From: Bryobacterales bacterium
GTDB taxonomy: Bacteria; Acidobacteriota; Terriglobia; Bryobacterales; Bryobacteraceae
Length of the DNA: 64,000 bases
Direction: 5' to 3'
NCBI GenBank assembly: GCA_019261985.1
Contig: JAFAQY010000131.1
Coordinates: 31,061 to 95,060, forward strand
The notes under the pieces are model-generated. The model made no database searches and had not been told where the DNA came from. It worked only from the letters and a program-made list of their open reading frames with translations. The position numbers and the translations under genes were made by a program. The first letter of the stretch is position 1. Every line of letters starts with the position of its first letter. Shown here piece by piece: positions 51,757 through 60,762 of the stretch.

Positions 51757-53233
51757 GCGCGGCTATCGCCTCCCGCGCCGTCGCAGCGGCGGCCTTGAAG
51801 ACATCCGAAAGAATATCGCACACCGCTTCCACCTGCTCCGCTGTGATCGTAAGCGGCGGCAGCAGCCGCACCACTGCGCCGTGGCGGCCACCCAGCTCGA
51901 TCATCAGCCCGCGGCGGAAACATTCGGCTTGGACACGCAGAGCCGTTTGCCGGTCGCCGAGCGGACGGCCGAAGGAATCCCTCGAATGCGGATTCACAAT
52001 TTCGATGCCGAGCATCAATCCGCGCCCCCGGACATCGCCGATGCATTCGTGTGCGCGCGCGAGTTCGCCGAGCCGCGCCTGGAACAGCATACTCATGCGC
52101 TGAACGTGCGTGCAAACATCGTGGTCCTGAAGATACCGCAGCGTCGCCAGCCCAGCGGCCATTGCGAGCTGATTCCCGCGGAACGTGCCCGCGTGCGCGC
52201 CGGGCTGCCATTTGTCCAGCTCGCCTCGGTAGACGATCACCGCCAGCGGAAGCCCGCCTCCAATCGCTTTAGAAAGAACCAGCACGTCTGGGACGATTTC
52301 CGCCTGCTCGAACGCGTACATCGTACCGGTGCGGCCCCACCCGGTTTGCACTTCATCGATAATCAGCGGAATACCGCGCTCGGCCGAGACCCGCCGAATT
52401 TGTTGCAACCAGCGCTTACTTGCGGGAACGACGCCGCCTTCGCCTTGCACCGCTTCCAGGATCATTCCAGCAGGCACAGGCAGCCCTCCTTCAGGATCTT
52501 TCAACTGGTGCTCCGTATGGTGCGCGCACGCGCAGTCTCCGCAGTTCCGCTTACCCATTGGGCAGCGGTAAGCGTAGGGGAAAGGCTGGAAATGAACATC
52601 GGGCATCAGTCCCGGCACCTTCGGTCCGGGATTCCCCATCAGAGCTAACGCTCCATGGGTCTGCCCGTGATAGCCGCCGCTGAAGGCCATGATGGCCTGC
52701 CGTCCGGTGGCGGTCTTCACAAGCTTGATGGCTGCCTCCACCGCGTCCGCGCCCGAAGGCGAGCAGAATTGAATGCGGGCGTTGCGCGCGAACTCCGCCG
52801 GTAATGTTTCGAAAACCGCATGCACGTATTCGTCTTTCACGGGCGTCGTTAGATCGAGCGTATGCAGCGGATATCCGGCATCGAGATGATTGCGGATGGC
52901 CTCGATCACGACAGGATGATTGTGGCCCAGTGCCAACGTTCCGGCGCCGCAAAGACAGTCCATGAACGTGGTCCCGTTCATGTCTTTGACGTAGATTCCT
53001 TGCGCGCTACGAATGGCTAACGGTAATCGCCGTGGATAAGTGCGGGCGTTGGACTCGGTCCGTGTCTGGCGATCCAAATAGTATTGCGAGGTCTCGGTTT
53101 CTTCTAAAATTGGGGGCACAACGGAGCTTTTACCCGCCGGAAAAAGGGAATTTTCGGAATGGGCGGCGGCCGCTCCGCCGCGCGCCACGCCCGTGGTGTG
53201 CCGCTGTTCTATTTCAAGTGCGTAAGCTAACAT
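51749..53233 (-). CDS. dat: Diaminobutyrate-2-oxoglutarate aminotransferase
   Basis: This class III PLP aminotransferase (494 aa from the ATG at 53233) has the catalytic Lys in LVLSKAIGGGLP, the Asp in IIDEVQTGWGRTG, SGADAVEAAIKLVKTATGR and AGTFRGNQLAMAAG. The insert YRCPMGKRNCGDCACAHH is characteristic of Dat/EctB-type diaminobutyrate transaminases. The enzyme makes 2,4-diaminobutyrate from aspartate semialdehyde and glutamate. Another in-frame start at 53302 would add 23 residues, but has no ribosome site; AAAGGA lies before 53233. The stop overlaps ddc by ATGTTTGA. The first 40 residues are poorly conserved. Confidence 0.9.
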   Translation of the reverse strand: MLAYALEIEQRHTTGVARGGAAAAHSENSLFPAGKSSVVPPILEETETSQYYLDRQTRTESNARTYPRRLPLAIRSAQGIYVKDMNGTTFMDCLCGAGTLALGHNHPVVIEAIRNHLDAGYPLHTLDLTTPVKDEYVHAVFETLPAEFARNARIQFCSPSGADAVEAAIKLVKTATGRQAIMAFSGGYHGQTHGALALMGNPGPKVPGLMPDVHFQPFPYAYRCPMGKRNCGDCACAHHTEHQLKDPEGGLPVPAGMILEAVQGEGGVVPASKRWLQQIRRVSAERGIPLIIDEVQTGWGRTGTMYAFEQAEIVPDVLVLSKAIGGGLPLAVIVYRGELDKWQPGAHAGTFRGNQLAMAAGLATLRYLQDHDVCTHVQRMSMLFQARLGELARAHECIGDVRGRGLMLGIEIVNPHSRDSFGRPLGDRQTALRVQAECFRRGLMIELGGRHGAVVRLLPPLTITAEQVEAVCDILSDVFKAAAATAREAIAAHV

Positions 53234-53453
53234 GGCTTGCCTGCTATCCTTTCGATTAATGTGCCTCTCGGGGGAGCATGAGCGGCGGCGAAGTTCATGC
53301 ACGTTTCAGGCCGCGATATTAAGCGCCTGAATCGTTGGCAATTATGCTCTGTTAATCGAAAATCGACATCGCAATAACGCTTGGGCGGAGACCGTTAGCC
53401 GTTGCGTTCATGGCGGGCTGAACCCCGCCTGAGGGGTTTTCTGCAATCAAGCC

Positions 53454-54731
53454 CTACCGCAGCGCGGCCAAAAGCGTCCCGGTATGCTGCAAAAGGCTCA
53501 GCCGCGCGCGCTCGGCCGTGGTCTGAGCATCGTAAAGCGCCAGCCATTTTTCGTTTTCCGTTGCGCGATCCTGTTCCGTTTTCGCGGGCGCAACACGGCC
53601 CTCCTCCATCTGCGCCAGATCGATTGCGATTTGGTCGCGCGCCAGATCGAGGTCGGCGCGAGCGAGATCGCGGGCGGCATCAGCGCGGCGGACGTCTTGA
53701 AAAGCGCGGCGAAGGTCGCCGGCGATGCGGGCACGCGTGCGCTCGATCTCGGCTCGAATTTTCGCGGCATCCGCCTCCGCCTGCGATGCGTATGCGCCGG
53801 AAGCCCGGCCGGCTAGCACCGGAATCGAAAACGACGCGCCCAGTTCGATATTGTTGCGCTGAAAGTGCGAAAAGAATTGCTGGTAATTGTTGTATTTTCC
53901 GAGCAGCGAATATTGCGCAACCAGATCGACTTTGGGCAGTCGCTGAGCCTTATAGCTTTTTACCTCGAATTGCTTGGCTTGCAGGTTGGATTGCAGCCGT
54001 TTCAGCTCCGGACTGCTCTCAAGCGCTTGCGCGATCGTAGCGTCTTCGGAATCCGGCGCGACCAATCGAATGGGCTCTTCCTGGTCGGCCTGGACGCGAT
54101 CGTTAATCCCCATGCCGAGCACCTGCGCCAGCGACGACTCGGCGGTAAGCGCATCCAGCCCCAGCGCCTCCGCCCGCTGCTTGGTGCGCAAAACGGCCAC
54201 GCGCGCGCGGGTGCTTTCGATCGGCAGCTCACGGCCGTCTTGCACACGCGCATCCACCAATTGTTGGACCCGCGTCAGGTCTTCGGCTTCCCGCTGCGCT
54301 GCCGTCAGACTTAGGGCCGCGGTTCGGGCATCGAGAAACAGCGACGCCACCCGGAATGCAACTTCTTCCTGCTTCGCGGCGAGGTCGAATGCAGATCCCT
54401 TTAGGTTTTCTCGCGCTTGTGCGATGAGGTATGCCTGCGGCCGATCGAAAAGCGACATGTTCGTCCGCGCTTCCATGATGGACGGCGCCTGTCCCTCGAT
54501 ACTCGTCGGGAACCCGTAGGTCCATGCCAGGCCGCTGCCCGCGAATACCTTCGGAGAAAACGGGTCCCGCGCGATGATCACCTGATCGCGCGCGCGTTGC
54601 TCGTCGAGCCTGGCTATCACCAGATCGGGGTTTTGCTCCAGAGCCAGGTCGAGAGCTTGCTTCAGCGTGAGGATCCGCGTTTCCGCCGCGGCGCAGGCAC
54701 AGAAAACCAAAAAAAGTGCGGGTGTTTTCAT
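53454..54731 (-). CDS. TolC-like outer membrane efflux channel
   Basis: This 425-residue outer-membrane protein has a signal peptide (1-16). The two halves are typical of OEP/TolC: each has a long coiled-coil helical region (e.g. 110-175 and 305-400) and short beta segments (VFAGSGLAWTYGF, PKVDLVAQYSLLGKYNN with FSIPVLAG). It would form a trimeric channel for an RND or ABC efflux system, but no membrane fusion protein or pump is adjacent. The 220-bp gap to dat contains the hairpin AACCCC-gcctga-GGGGTT at 53421-53438. A start other than ATG 54731 is unlikely, because the signal peptide begins there. Confidence 0.88.
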   Translation of the reverse strand: MKTPALFLVFCACAAAETRILTLKQALDLALEQNPDLVIARLDEQRARDQVIIARDPFSPKVFAGSGLAWTYGFPTSIEGQAPSIMEARTNMSLFDRPQAYLIAQARENLKGSAFDLAAKQEEVAFRVASLFLDARTAALSLTAAQREAEDLTRVQQLVDARVQDGRELPIESTRARVAVLRTKQRAEALGLDALTAESSLAQVLGMGINDRVQADQEEPIRLVAPDSEDATIAQALESSPELKRLQSNLQAKQFEVKSYKAQRLPKVDLVAQYSLLGKYNNYQQFFSHFQRNNIELGASFSIPVLAGRASGAYASQAEADAAKIRAEIERTRARIAGDLRRAFQDVRRADAARDLARADLDLARDQIAIDLAQMEEGRVAPAKTEQDRATENEKWLALYDAQTTAERARLSLLQHTGTLLAALR

Positions 54732-54809
54732 AAATTTCAGTGTCGCACCGGGTTGAAGAATGCCATTTCGTCGCAGAGGTAAAATAGGCTGCTTGTTCGA
54801 GAAACCCTA

Positions 54810-55838
54810 ATGGCTACCCAAACTCAAGCGGGAAAAATCCCGGCGCGGCCCAACGACGATATCGGGCGAGAAGTGCGGTTACGAATGTACCGGACCCAAA
54901 TTGAAATCCGCGAGGCGGAGCAGCGCGCGTACGATTTGTTCTTGCAGAACCTGGTTAAAGGCACCAGCCATTTGTCGCTAGGCCAGGAGGCTGTGGCCGC
55001 TGGTTTTGCCGCTGCGATGCAGCCGGGCGACCTCACGTTCTGCACCTATCGCGGCCACGCGCACACCCTCGCGCGCGGCGCTTCGGTCGAGAAAGTTCTC
55101 GGCGAATTGATGGGCCGGGATAACGGCCTGCTTCGGGGGAAGGGCGGGTCTATGCACCTGACTTCGGTGGAGCATGGCGTGATGGGGTCCTATGCGATTG
55201 TCGGCGCGCACATCCCCATCGCGTGCGGCGCTGCGTGGAGCGCCCAGTACAAGGGGCGGAAAGACGTTACGGTTTGTTTCTTCGGCGATGGAACCACCAA
55301 TATCGGCGCATTTCACGAAGGTCTGAATTTGGCTGTCATCTGGAATTTGCCGGTGATCTTCGTCTGCGAAAACAACCTCTATATGGAATACACGCCGATC
55401 GGCGAGGTGACAGCCGTTTCGCACCCCGCGGCGGGCCGGGCCGGCGCTTATGGCCTGGAATGCCCAATCGTCGACGGCCAGGATGCCGACGCGGTGTACC
55501 GCGCCGCGCAGGCGGCGATCGAAAAGGCGCGCGCGGGCGGCGGCCCATCGTTGATCGAGTGCGAGACCTACCGCTATAGCGGGCATTCGCGCGCCGATCC
55601 GGCCAAGTACCGGCCCGACGGCGAGCTGGACCGGTGGAAGCAGCGCGATCCTATCAAGCTGTACCGTAGCCGCCTTCTCGAATTGGGCATCGGCGAAAAG
55701 GCGCTGGATAACATCGATCGCGAGGCGCGGCGGTTCGTCGATGAGGCGACCGAAAAATGCAAAGCCGCCCCGCCGCCTCCCGCGGATATTCTCTTAACCG
55801 ATGTCTACGCGGACGGGGGTTCCTCATGGCGGAACTGA
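54810..55838 (+). CDS. pdhA: Pyruvate dehydrogenase E1 component alpha subunit
   Basis: This 342-residue TPP-dependent subunit has the thiamine/Mg motif GDGTTNIGAFHEGLNLAVIWNLP with ENN some 12 residues on, the E1 alpha entry RGHAHTLARGA, and the conserved loop YRYSGHSRADPAKYR that carries phosphorylatable Ser in eukaryotic homologues. It forms an alpha2beta2 E1 with the next gene and decarboxylates pyruvate, transferring acetyl to lipoyl-E2. Acetoin dehydrogenase is a close alternative. Its 3' end overlaps the beta subunit by 13 nt. No E2 or E3 gene follows in the window, so the rest of the complex must be encoded elsewhere. Confidence 0.93.
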   Translation: MATQTQAGKIPARPNDDIGREVRLRMYRTQIEIREAEQRAYDLFLQNLVKGTSHLSLGQEAVAAGFAAAMQPGDLTFCTYRGHAHTLARGASVEKVLGELMGRDNGLLRGKGGSMHLTSVEHGVMGSYAIVGAHIPIACGAAWSAQYKGRKDVTVCFFGDGTTNIGAFHEGLNLAVIWNLPVIFVCENNLYMEYTPIGEVTAVSHPAAGRAGAYGLECPIVDGQDADAVYRAAQAAIEKARAGGGPSLIECETYRYSGHSRADPAKYRPDGELDRWKQRDPIKLYRSRLLELGIGEKALDNIDREARRFVDEATEKCKAAPPPPADILLTDVYADGGSSWRN

Positions 55839-56806
55839 CTTATCGCGATGCTGTCGCGCGCGGCATCGCGCAGGAGATGCAGCGCGACCCGGACGTTGTC
55901 TTCCTCGGTGAGGATATCGCGAAGGCCGGCGGAGTTTTCAAAACTACCGTAGGACTGCTGGAGCAGTTCGGCCCGCTGCGCGTCCGCGATACGCCGATTT
56001 CCGAACAAGCGATTATGGGCGCGGCGATGGGTGCGGCGATGACCGGCCTGAAGCCGATTGCCGAGATTATGTTCTCCGATTTCTTCGCGGTCTGCTTCGA
56101 TTACCTTGCGAACCAGTTTCCGAAAAGCCGTTATATGACGGCCGGGCAGGTGAAATGCCCCCTGGTGGTGCGCACCGCGAACGGCGCCAGCGTCCGCTTC
56201 GGCGCGCAGCACAGCCAAAGCGTGGAGAACTGGGTGATGATGATTCCGGGCCTGAAGGTGGTCGCGCCTTCGACGCCGCGCGATGTTGTCGGCTTGATGG
56301 CCGCATCGGTCCGCGATCCCGACCCCGTGATTTTCTTCGAACACAAGGGTCTGTATGCGTCGAAAGGCGAAGTGCCGGAGGGCGAAATCGTCGACACGCT
56401 GGGGACGGCGCGCATTGTGCGTCCGGGGAAAAATGCGACCATTCTGGCCCTGGCGCTGATGGCGCCGCGCGCGCTTGCCGCGGCCGAGAAACTTCAGGCA
56501 GAGCATGGCATCGACTGCGAAGTGATCGACGTCCGCTCGCTAGTGCCGCTTGACATGCAGACGATCCTCGAATCCGTTGGACGCACCAGCCGCGTGTTCA
56601 CCGTCGAAGAGAATCCGCGGCTGTGCGGATGGGGCGGCGAAATCGTTTCGCTTATTGTCGAAGAGGCGTTTTTCAAGCTCGACGGCCCGCCCGTGCGGAT
56701 TACGACTCCGCATATTCCGCTGCCTGCGGCGGAGGGGCTCGAAGATCTCGCCTTGCCGAGTGTAAATCGGATTGCGGACACGGTCCGGAAGGCGCTGGAG
56801 ACCTAA
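55826..56806 (+). CDS. pdhB: Pyruvate dehydrogenase E1 component beta subunit
   Basis: This protein has 326 residues from the ATG at 55826 (MAELTYRDAV). Features of the transketolase-like beta subunit are EDIAKAGGVFKTT, RVRDTPISEQAIMGAAMG, EIMFSDFFAVCFDYLANQ, GQVKCPLVVRTANG, the FEHKGLY loop and DVRSLVPLD with TVEENPRLCGWG near the end. It pairs with PdhA and supplies half of each active site. The start inside the pdhA end implies translational coupling. Starts further upstream are in frame but lie inside pdhA and lack homology. Confidence 0.93.
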   Translation: MAELTYRDAVARGIAQEMQRDPDVVFLGEDIAKAGGVFKTTVGLLEQFGPLRVRDTPISEQAIMGAAMGAAMTGLKPIAEIMFSDFFAVCFDYLANQFPKSRYMTAGQVKCPLVVRTANGASVRFGAQHSQSVENWVMMIPGLKVVAPSTPRDVVGLMAASVRDPDPVIFFEHKGLYASKGEVPEGEIVDTLGTARIVRPGKNATILALALMAPRALAAAEKLQAEHGIDCEVIDVRSLVPLDMQTILESVGRTSRVFTVEENPRLCGWGGEIVSLIVEEAFFKLDGPPVRITTPHIPLPAAEGLEDLALPSVNRIADTVRKALET

Positions 56807-56883
56807 CCGGCGCCTGGAATGGTCCGCATTTGCCGTTTTGAAACGCTTTTGCGATTCATAGTGGCACAAGTCGGCGCGCGGCC

Positions 56884-56921
56884 CTAAGGTTAACCTCTGA
56901 TTCTTAAGGGTTGAACCTTAG
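56884..56921. promoter_or_regulatory. Inverted repeat upstream of the FliA-type sigma gene
   Basis: The left arm CTAAGGTTAACC (56884-56895) and right arm GGTTGAACCTTAG (56909-56921) are complementary except for one extra G, with a 13-nt spacer. It lies between the pdhB stop (56806) and the sigma factor start (56975). No T tract follows, so it is more likely an operator or mRNA hairpin than an intrinsic terminator. Nothing similar was seen elsewhere in the window. Confidence 0.45.
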
Positions 56922-56974
56922 CCGGGCATCTGGCCGTGATTTTGCCTGTTGTCAGGCACAGGAGATCGCAACCG

Positions 56975-57751
56975 ATGCCGACCCTAACCATCGCAAAGTC
57001 CACAGCAAAGTCCAAAGCAAAAAGCGTAGCCAGACTGGCCCGGCGCGACCAGCTTGTCCTGGAGCACCTGTCGCTGGTGAAATCCATTGCCCTGCGGGTG
57101 CGCGGAAACCTGCCGCTGCGCGTCGAAGTGGACGATCTGGTGCACGCCGGGATTCTAGGCCTGTTCGACGCGGCCACCAAATACGATTCGGGAAAACAAG
57201 TCGTGTTTTCGAGCTACGCCAAGCACCGGATCAAGGGCGCGATTCTCGATAGCCTGCGCCAGCTCGATTGGGCATCCCGGGATATTCGTCGCAGGCACAA
57301 AGAGGTGGAAGCCGCATCGAACGATCTCACGGCCGCTCTGGAGCGCGCCCCGACGGATGAAGAACTAGCGGAAAAGCTCGGCCTAACGCTGGAGCGCTGG
57401 CGCAGCGTGAAACTCGACTTGCAAAATGTCGGGTTGATTTCCGCGTCATCGCGGCGTGACGAGGCGAATGACCTGCCGGCGCCCGATTTTCCGAGCGCGC
57501 CCGAGACTCAGCCGGACTCCCTTTGCGCGCGCCAGGAGATGCGCAGCTTCCTCGGCGTTGCGATGAAGGAGCTGCCGGAACGCTATCAGAGAGTCGTCTT
57601 CTTGTATTACTCGAAGGAGATGACCATGCGGGAAATCGCCGGCATCATGGGCATTAATGAAAGCCGGGTTTCTCAGATCCACAAGTCGGCCTTGGACCGG
57701 ATGGCGCTGGCGCTGCAGGCAAACGGGATCACGTCCAGCCAGGTGTTTTAG
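56975..57751 (+). CDS. FliA/WhiG-type RNA polymerase sigma factor
   Basis: This sigma-70 group 3 factor has 258 residues from the ATG at 56975 (AGGAG 10 nt upstream). Region 2 (about 30-95) shows LVKSIALRVRGNLPLRVEVDDLVHAGILGLFDAATKYD and the FliA hallmark SYAKHRIKGAILDSLRQLDW. Region 3 has RRRHKEVEAA and PTDEELAEKLGL. Region 4 has LPERYQRVVFLYYSKEMTMREIAGIMGINESRVSQIHKSA. Such factors drive flagellar, sporulation or stress regulons, but no flagellar or anti-sigma gene is nearby. The N-terminal Lys/Ser/Ala-rich tail is unusual. It might instead be called a SigB/F-type stress factor. Confidence 0.9.
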   Translation: MPTLTIAKSTAKSKAKSVARLARRDQLVLEHLSLVKSIALRVRGNLPLRVEVDDLVHAGILGLFDAATKYDSGKQVVFSSYAKHRIKGAILDSLRQLDWASRDIRRRHKEVEAASNDLTAALERAPTDEELAEKLGLTLERWRSVKLDLQNVGLISASSRRDEANDLPAPDFPSAPETQPDSLCARQEMRSFLGVAMKELPERYQRVVFLYYSKEMTMREIAGIMGINESRVSQIHKSALDRMALALQANGITSSQVF

Positions 57752-57785
57752 CGAGTTGTCCTGCTGCTACGTGCCATGATGAGAG

Positions 57786-58985
57786 TTGAACCGCTCTCCG
57801 CTCCTTCCTATATTCCTGATCGTCGCGGTAGACGTACTCGGCCTGACGATCATGATTCCGCTGCTGCCGTTTTATGCCGAAAAACTGGGTGCGAGCCCGT
57901 TCCAGGTCGGCTGGCTCATCGGGGTTTACGCGCTGTGCCAGCTTGTGTCGGGGCCGTTGCTCGGCCGCATGTCCGACTATATGGGGCGCAAGCCCTTGCT
58001 GATCGTGAGCCAGTTAGGCACTTTCATAGGCTTCATCGTGACCGCGTTTGCGCCGAGTCTTTGGATACTATTCCTCGCGCGAGCCATCGACGGGGCCACG
58101 GCCGGGAACCTTTCGCTCGCCCAGGCTTATATCGCCGATGTCACCAAGCCCGAGGATCGCGCGAAGTCTTTTGGAATTATCGGAATCGCCTTCGGAATGG
58201 GTTTTTTGATTGGACCGGCGATATCCGGATTCCTCGCCCGCTACGACTATCGCGATCCGATCTTCGCTGCGGCGGCGCTTTCCGCCACCAGCATTTTAAC
58301 CACTTACATGTTGTTGCCGGGTGGCAGACCGGTTCCCGAAAAAGCGGCATCCGGCGATTCCGGCCCGGGCGGCCGGCGTTTATCGCTGATCGAATGGGGC
58401 GCTTATGTCGAGTACTTCAAACGCCCGCTGCTCGCGGCGCGGCTGTGGGAATTTCTCGCATTCGCATTTAGCTTCGCGCTGTTCACGGCGGGACTTCCTC
58501 TGTTCGCCGAACGCCGCCTCGTCTGGCACGGCATGCCTTTCGGTCCCGTTCAGCTCGGCTACATTTGGGCGTTCGCGGGATTTCTCGGACTATTCTTGCA
58601 AGGGCCGGCGCTGGGGCGTTTGGTGAAACGCTACGGCGAAAGGCGCCTGAACCGCGTGGGCTTCGCTGGATATGCGGGCGGGTACCTCATTCTCGCGTTC
58701 TGCCATTCGCTGCCGGTGCTGATCGTCGCGACGGTTGTCACCGCCATCGGCACTCTTGTCCGCCCCACACTGACGAGCCTGATTACGCAAGCCGCGGCCC
58801 GCCAGGAGCAGGGCGTCGTGCTTGGTCTGACGCAGTCGCTGACCTCCGTGGCGCAGATCACTGCGCCGCCCATTGGAGGGTACTTGATCGAGCGCGGACT
58901 GCTGACGGGCTGGGGAGTCTTGGCGTCAGCGGTCGCAGGGCTGGGGCTGGTGCTGGCTTCGCGAAAAAGCGCGCACGAGTCCTAG
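57786..58985 (+). CDS. MFS transporter, TetA-like drug/H+ antiporter
   Basis: This 399-residue protein has twelve predicted membrane helices. Motif A lies between helices 2 and 3 (GRMSDYMGRKPLL), motif B has ARAIDGATAGN, and the motif C region has GIAFGMGFLIGPAISGFLARY, as in 12-helix drug/H+ antiporters (TetA type). The cargo is unknown. The start is TTG at 57786, 35 nt after the sigma gene, with only GAGAG close by; a later start would lose part of helix 1. It lies in the same direction as the sigma factor and ilvD. Confidence 0.87.
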   Translation: MNRSPLLPIFLIVAVDVLGLTIMIPLLPFYAEKLGASPFQVGWLIGVYALCQLVSGPLLGRMSDYMGRKPLLIVSQLGTFIGFIVTAFAPSLWILFLARAIDGATAGNLSLAQAYIADVTKPEDRAKSFGIIGIAFGMGFLIGPAISGFLARYDYRDPIFAAAALSATSILTTYMLLPGGRPVPEKAASGDSGPGGRRLSLIEWGAYVEYFKRPLLAARLWEFLAFAFSFALFTAGLPLFAERRLVWHGMPFGPVQLGYIWAFAGFLGLFLQGPALGRLVKRYGERRLNRVGFAGYAGGYLILAFCHSLPVLIVATVVTAIGTLVRPTLTSLITQAAARQEQGVVLGLTQSLTSVAQITAPPIGGYLIERGLLTGWGVLASAVAGLGLVLASRKSAHES

Positions 58986-59014
58986 CGCAGCCCGCGATAG
59001 GATAGGAATTCTCC

Positions 59015-60676
59015 ATGACACTTCACAGCCACACGATCACTCAGGGCCGTGACCGCGCGCCGGCCCGTTCCATGCTGAAGGCGATCGGGTTCACCGACGA
59101 GGATCTCAAGAAGCCGATCATCGGTGTCGCGAACACGTGGATCGAAACCATGCCCTGCAATTACAACTTGCGCGAGCTGGCCAAGCACGTGAAAACGGGA
59201 ATTCGCGAAGCCGGCGGGACTCCGATGGAGTTCAACACCGTTGCGATCAGCGACGGCGTCACGATGGGCACGGAAGGCATGAAGGCTTCGCTTGTGAGCC
59301 GCGACCTCATCGCCGATTCAATCGAACTGGTTGGCCGCGGCCACATGTTCGACGGAATCGTTGCGCTGGTCGCCTGCGATAAAACGATTCCCGGCGCCGC
59401 AATGGCATTGTTGCGCTTGAATGTGCCCGGCGTGGTCCTTTACGGCGGATCGATTCTTCCCGGGCATTACAACGGCCGCGATCTTACGGTTCAAGACGTT
59501 TTCGAAGCCGTGGGGGCGAATGCGGCCGGGCGCATCACCAGCGAAGAACTGCTCGCGATCGAGAATGCGGCCTGCCCCGGCGCGGGCGCTTGCGGCGGAC
59601 AATTCACCGCCAATACCATGGCGACTGTGATGGAGATGATCGGGCTATCTCCCATGAATACGGCGGCTGTGCCGCAAGTCGATAAACGCAAGGAAGCGAT
59701 TGCGGCGCGCTGCGGACAAGTGGTGATGGATGCGGTTCGCGCGGACCGGAAGCCGCGCGATATCGTCACGCGCAAGGCTTTCGAGAACGCGATTGCAGCC
59801 GTGGCTGCAACCGGCGGATCGACCAACGCCGTCTTGCACCTGCTGGCGATCGCGCATGAAGCGGGCGTGGACCTTTCGATCGACGACTTCCAGGCGATCA
59901 GCGCTCGCACGCCGCTCTTTGTCGATCTGCGCCCTGCGGGCCGTTATGTGGCCGCGGACGTGGACAAGGCCGGCGGATGGGCTGTAGTCGCAAAGCGGCT
60001 AACGGAAGGTGGTTACGCGCACCGTGATGCCGTTACAGTGACCGGCCGGAGTTTCGGAGAAGAAGCGGCGGACGCGCGCGAAACGGCCGGACAGGAGGTA
60101 ATTCATCCGCTCGCGAAGCCGATCAAGGCGACCGGCGGGCTCGCAATTTTGAGAGGGAATCTGGCTCCGGAAGGCTGCGTGATCAAAACGACGGGCATTG
60201 AGAACAAGACCCGCCGCGGGCCGGCGCGAGTTTTTGGCCGCGAGGAGGATGCGATGGCTGCTGTCACCGGTGGCAAAATCAAACCGGGAGATATCGTGGT
60301 CGTCCGCTATGAGGGTCCGAAGGGTGGTCCGGGAATGCGCGAAATGCTTGGGGTCACTAGCGCTATCGTCGGGGCGGGACTTGCCGATCACACCGGCTTA
60401 GTCACCGACGGCCGCTTCAGCGGCGCTACGCGCGGATTCATGGTCGGCCACGTGGCCCCGGAGGCCGCAGCGGGAGGACCGATCGCGGCGGTGCAGGAGG
60501 GCGATTCGATCTTGCTCGATATCGAGAACCGGTCCATCCAACTCGAGATTTCGGACGAGGAAATGCAGTCCCGGCTGAAAGCATGGAAGCCGCCGGCGCC
60601 GAAATACAGATCCGGAGTGTTCGATAAGTATGTGCGGCTGGTGGGCTCGGCCGCGCGCGGCGCGGTGACAACCTAG
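59015..60676 (+). CDS. ilvD: Dihydroxy-acid dehydratase
   Basis: IlvD converts 2,3-dihydroxy-acids to 2-keto acids in isoleucine, valine and pantothenate synthesis. The 553-residue protein has the three iron-sulfur cysteines ([31 protein letters not shown]), the [11 protein letters not shown] region and [22 protein letters not shown] near the end. The spacing suits the [2Fe-2S] IlvD/Edd family, and the sequence is closer to IlvD than to 6-phosphogluconate dehydratase. ATAGGAA precedes the ATG. The TAG stop is the first part of a long palindrome that separates it from the convergent gene. Confidence 0.95.
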   Translation: MTLHSHTITQGRDRAPARSMLKAIGFTDEDLKKPIIGVANTWIETMPCNYNLRELAKHVKTGIREAGGTPMEFNTVAISDGVTMGTEGMKASLVSRDLIADSIELVGRGHMFDGIVALVACDKTIPGAAMALLRLNVPGVVLYGGSILPGHYNGRDLTVQDVFEAVGANAAGRITSEELLAIENAACPGAGACGGQFTANTMATVMEMIGLSPMNTAAVPQVDKRKEAIAARCGQVVMDAVRADRKPRDIVTRKAFENAIAAVAATGGSTNAVLHLLAIAHEAGVDLSIDDFQAISARTPLFVDLRPAGRYVAADVDKAGGWAVVAKRLTEGGYAHRDAVTVTGRSFGEEAADARETAGQEVIHPLAKPIKATGGLAILRGNLAPEGCVIKTTGIENKTRRGPARVFGREEDAMAAVTGGKIKPGDIVVVRYEGPKGGPGMREMLGVTSAIVGAGLADHTGLVTDGRFSGATRGFMVGHVAPEAAAGGPIAAVQEGDSILLDIENRSIQLEISDEEMQSRLKAWKPPAPKYRSGVFDKYVRLVGSAARGAVTT

Positions 60677-60744
60677 CCCGCAAAGGGCGTGCGGGCACCC
60701 TCATAACGGTTTAGTAACTGCCCGTGCGCTCCGTTTTGCGGGCT
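60675..60744. terminator. Long imperfect inverted repeat between convergent genes, possible bidirectional terminator
   Basis: Outer arms AGCCCGCAAA (60675-60684) and TTTGCGGGCT (60735-60744) are exact inverses. Inside, GGGCGTGCGGGCA and TGCCCGTGCGCTCC pair partly. The outer arm starts inside the ilvD stop codon (TAG, 60674-60676). The A/T ends of the outer arms flank the stem on each strand, so it could terminate both ilvD and the opposing gene that ends at 60763. Confidence 0.55.
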
Positions 60745-60762
60745 GTTCTCAAAAGCCGCTAG

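Noticed and set aside
49998..53233. Siderophore biosynthesis cluster
   Set aside because: Dat and Ddc fit rhizobactin or acinetobactin-type precursor supply, but no NIS synthetase, NRPS, hydroxylase or TonB receptor gene is in the window.
53421..53438. Intrinsic terminator (AACCCC/GGGGTT followed by TTTTC)
   Set aside because: The T-rich side is on the plus strand, where no gene ends, and on the minus strand, where the TolC-like gene ends, no U tract follows.
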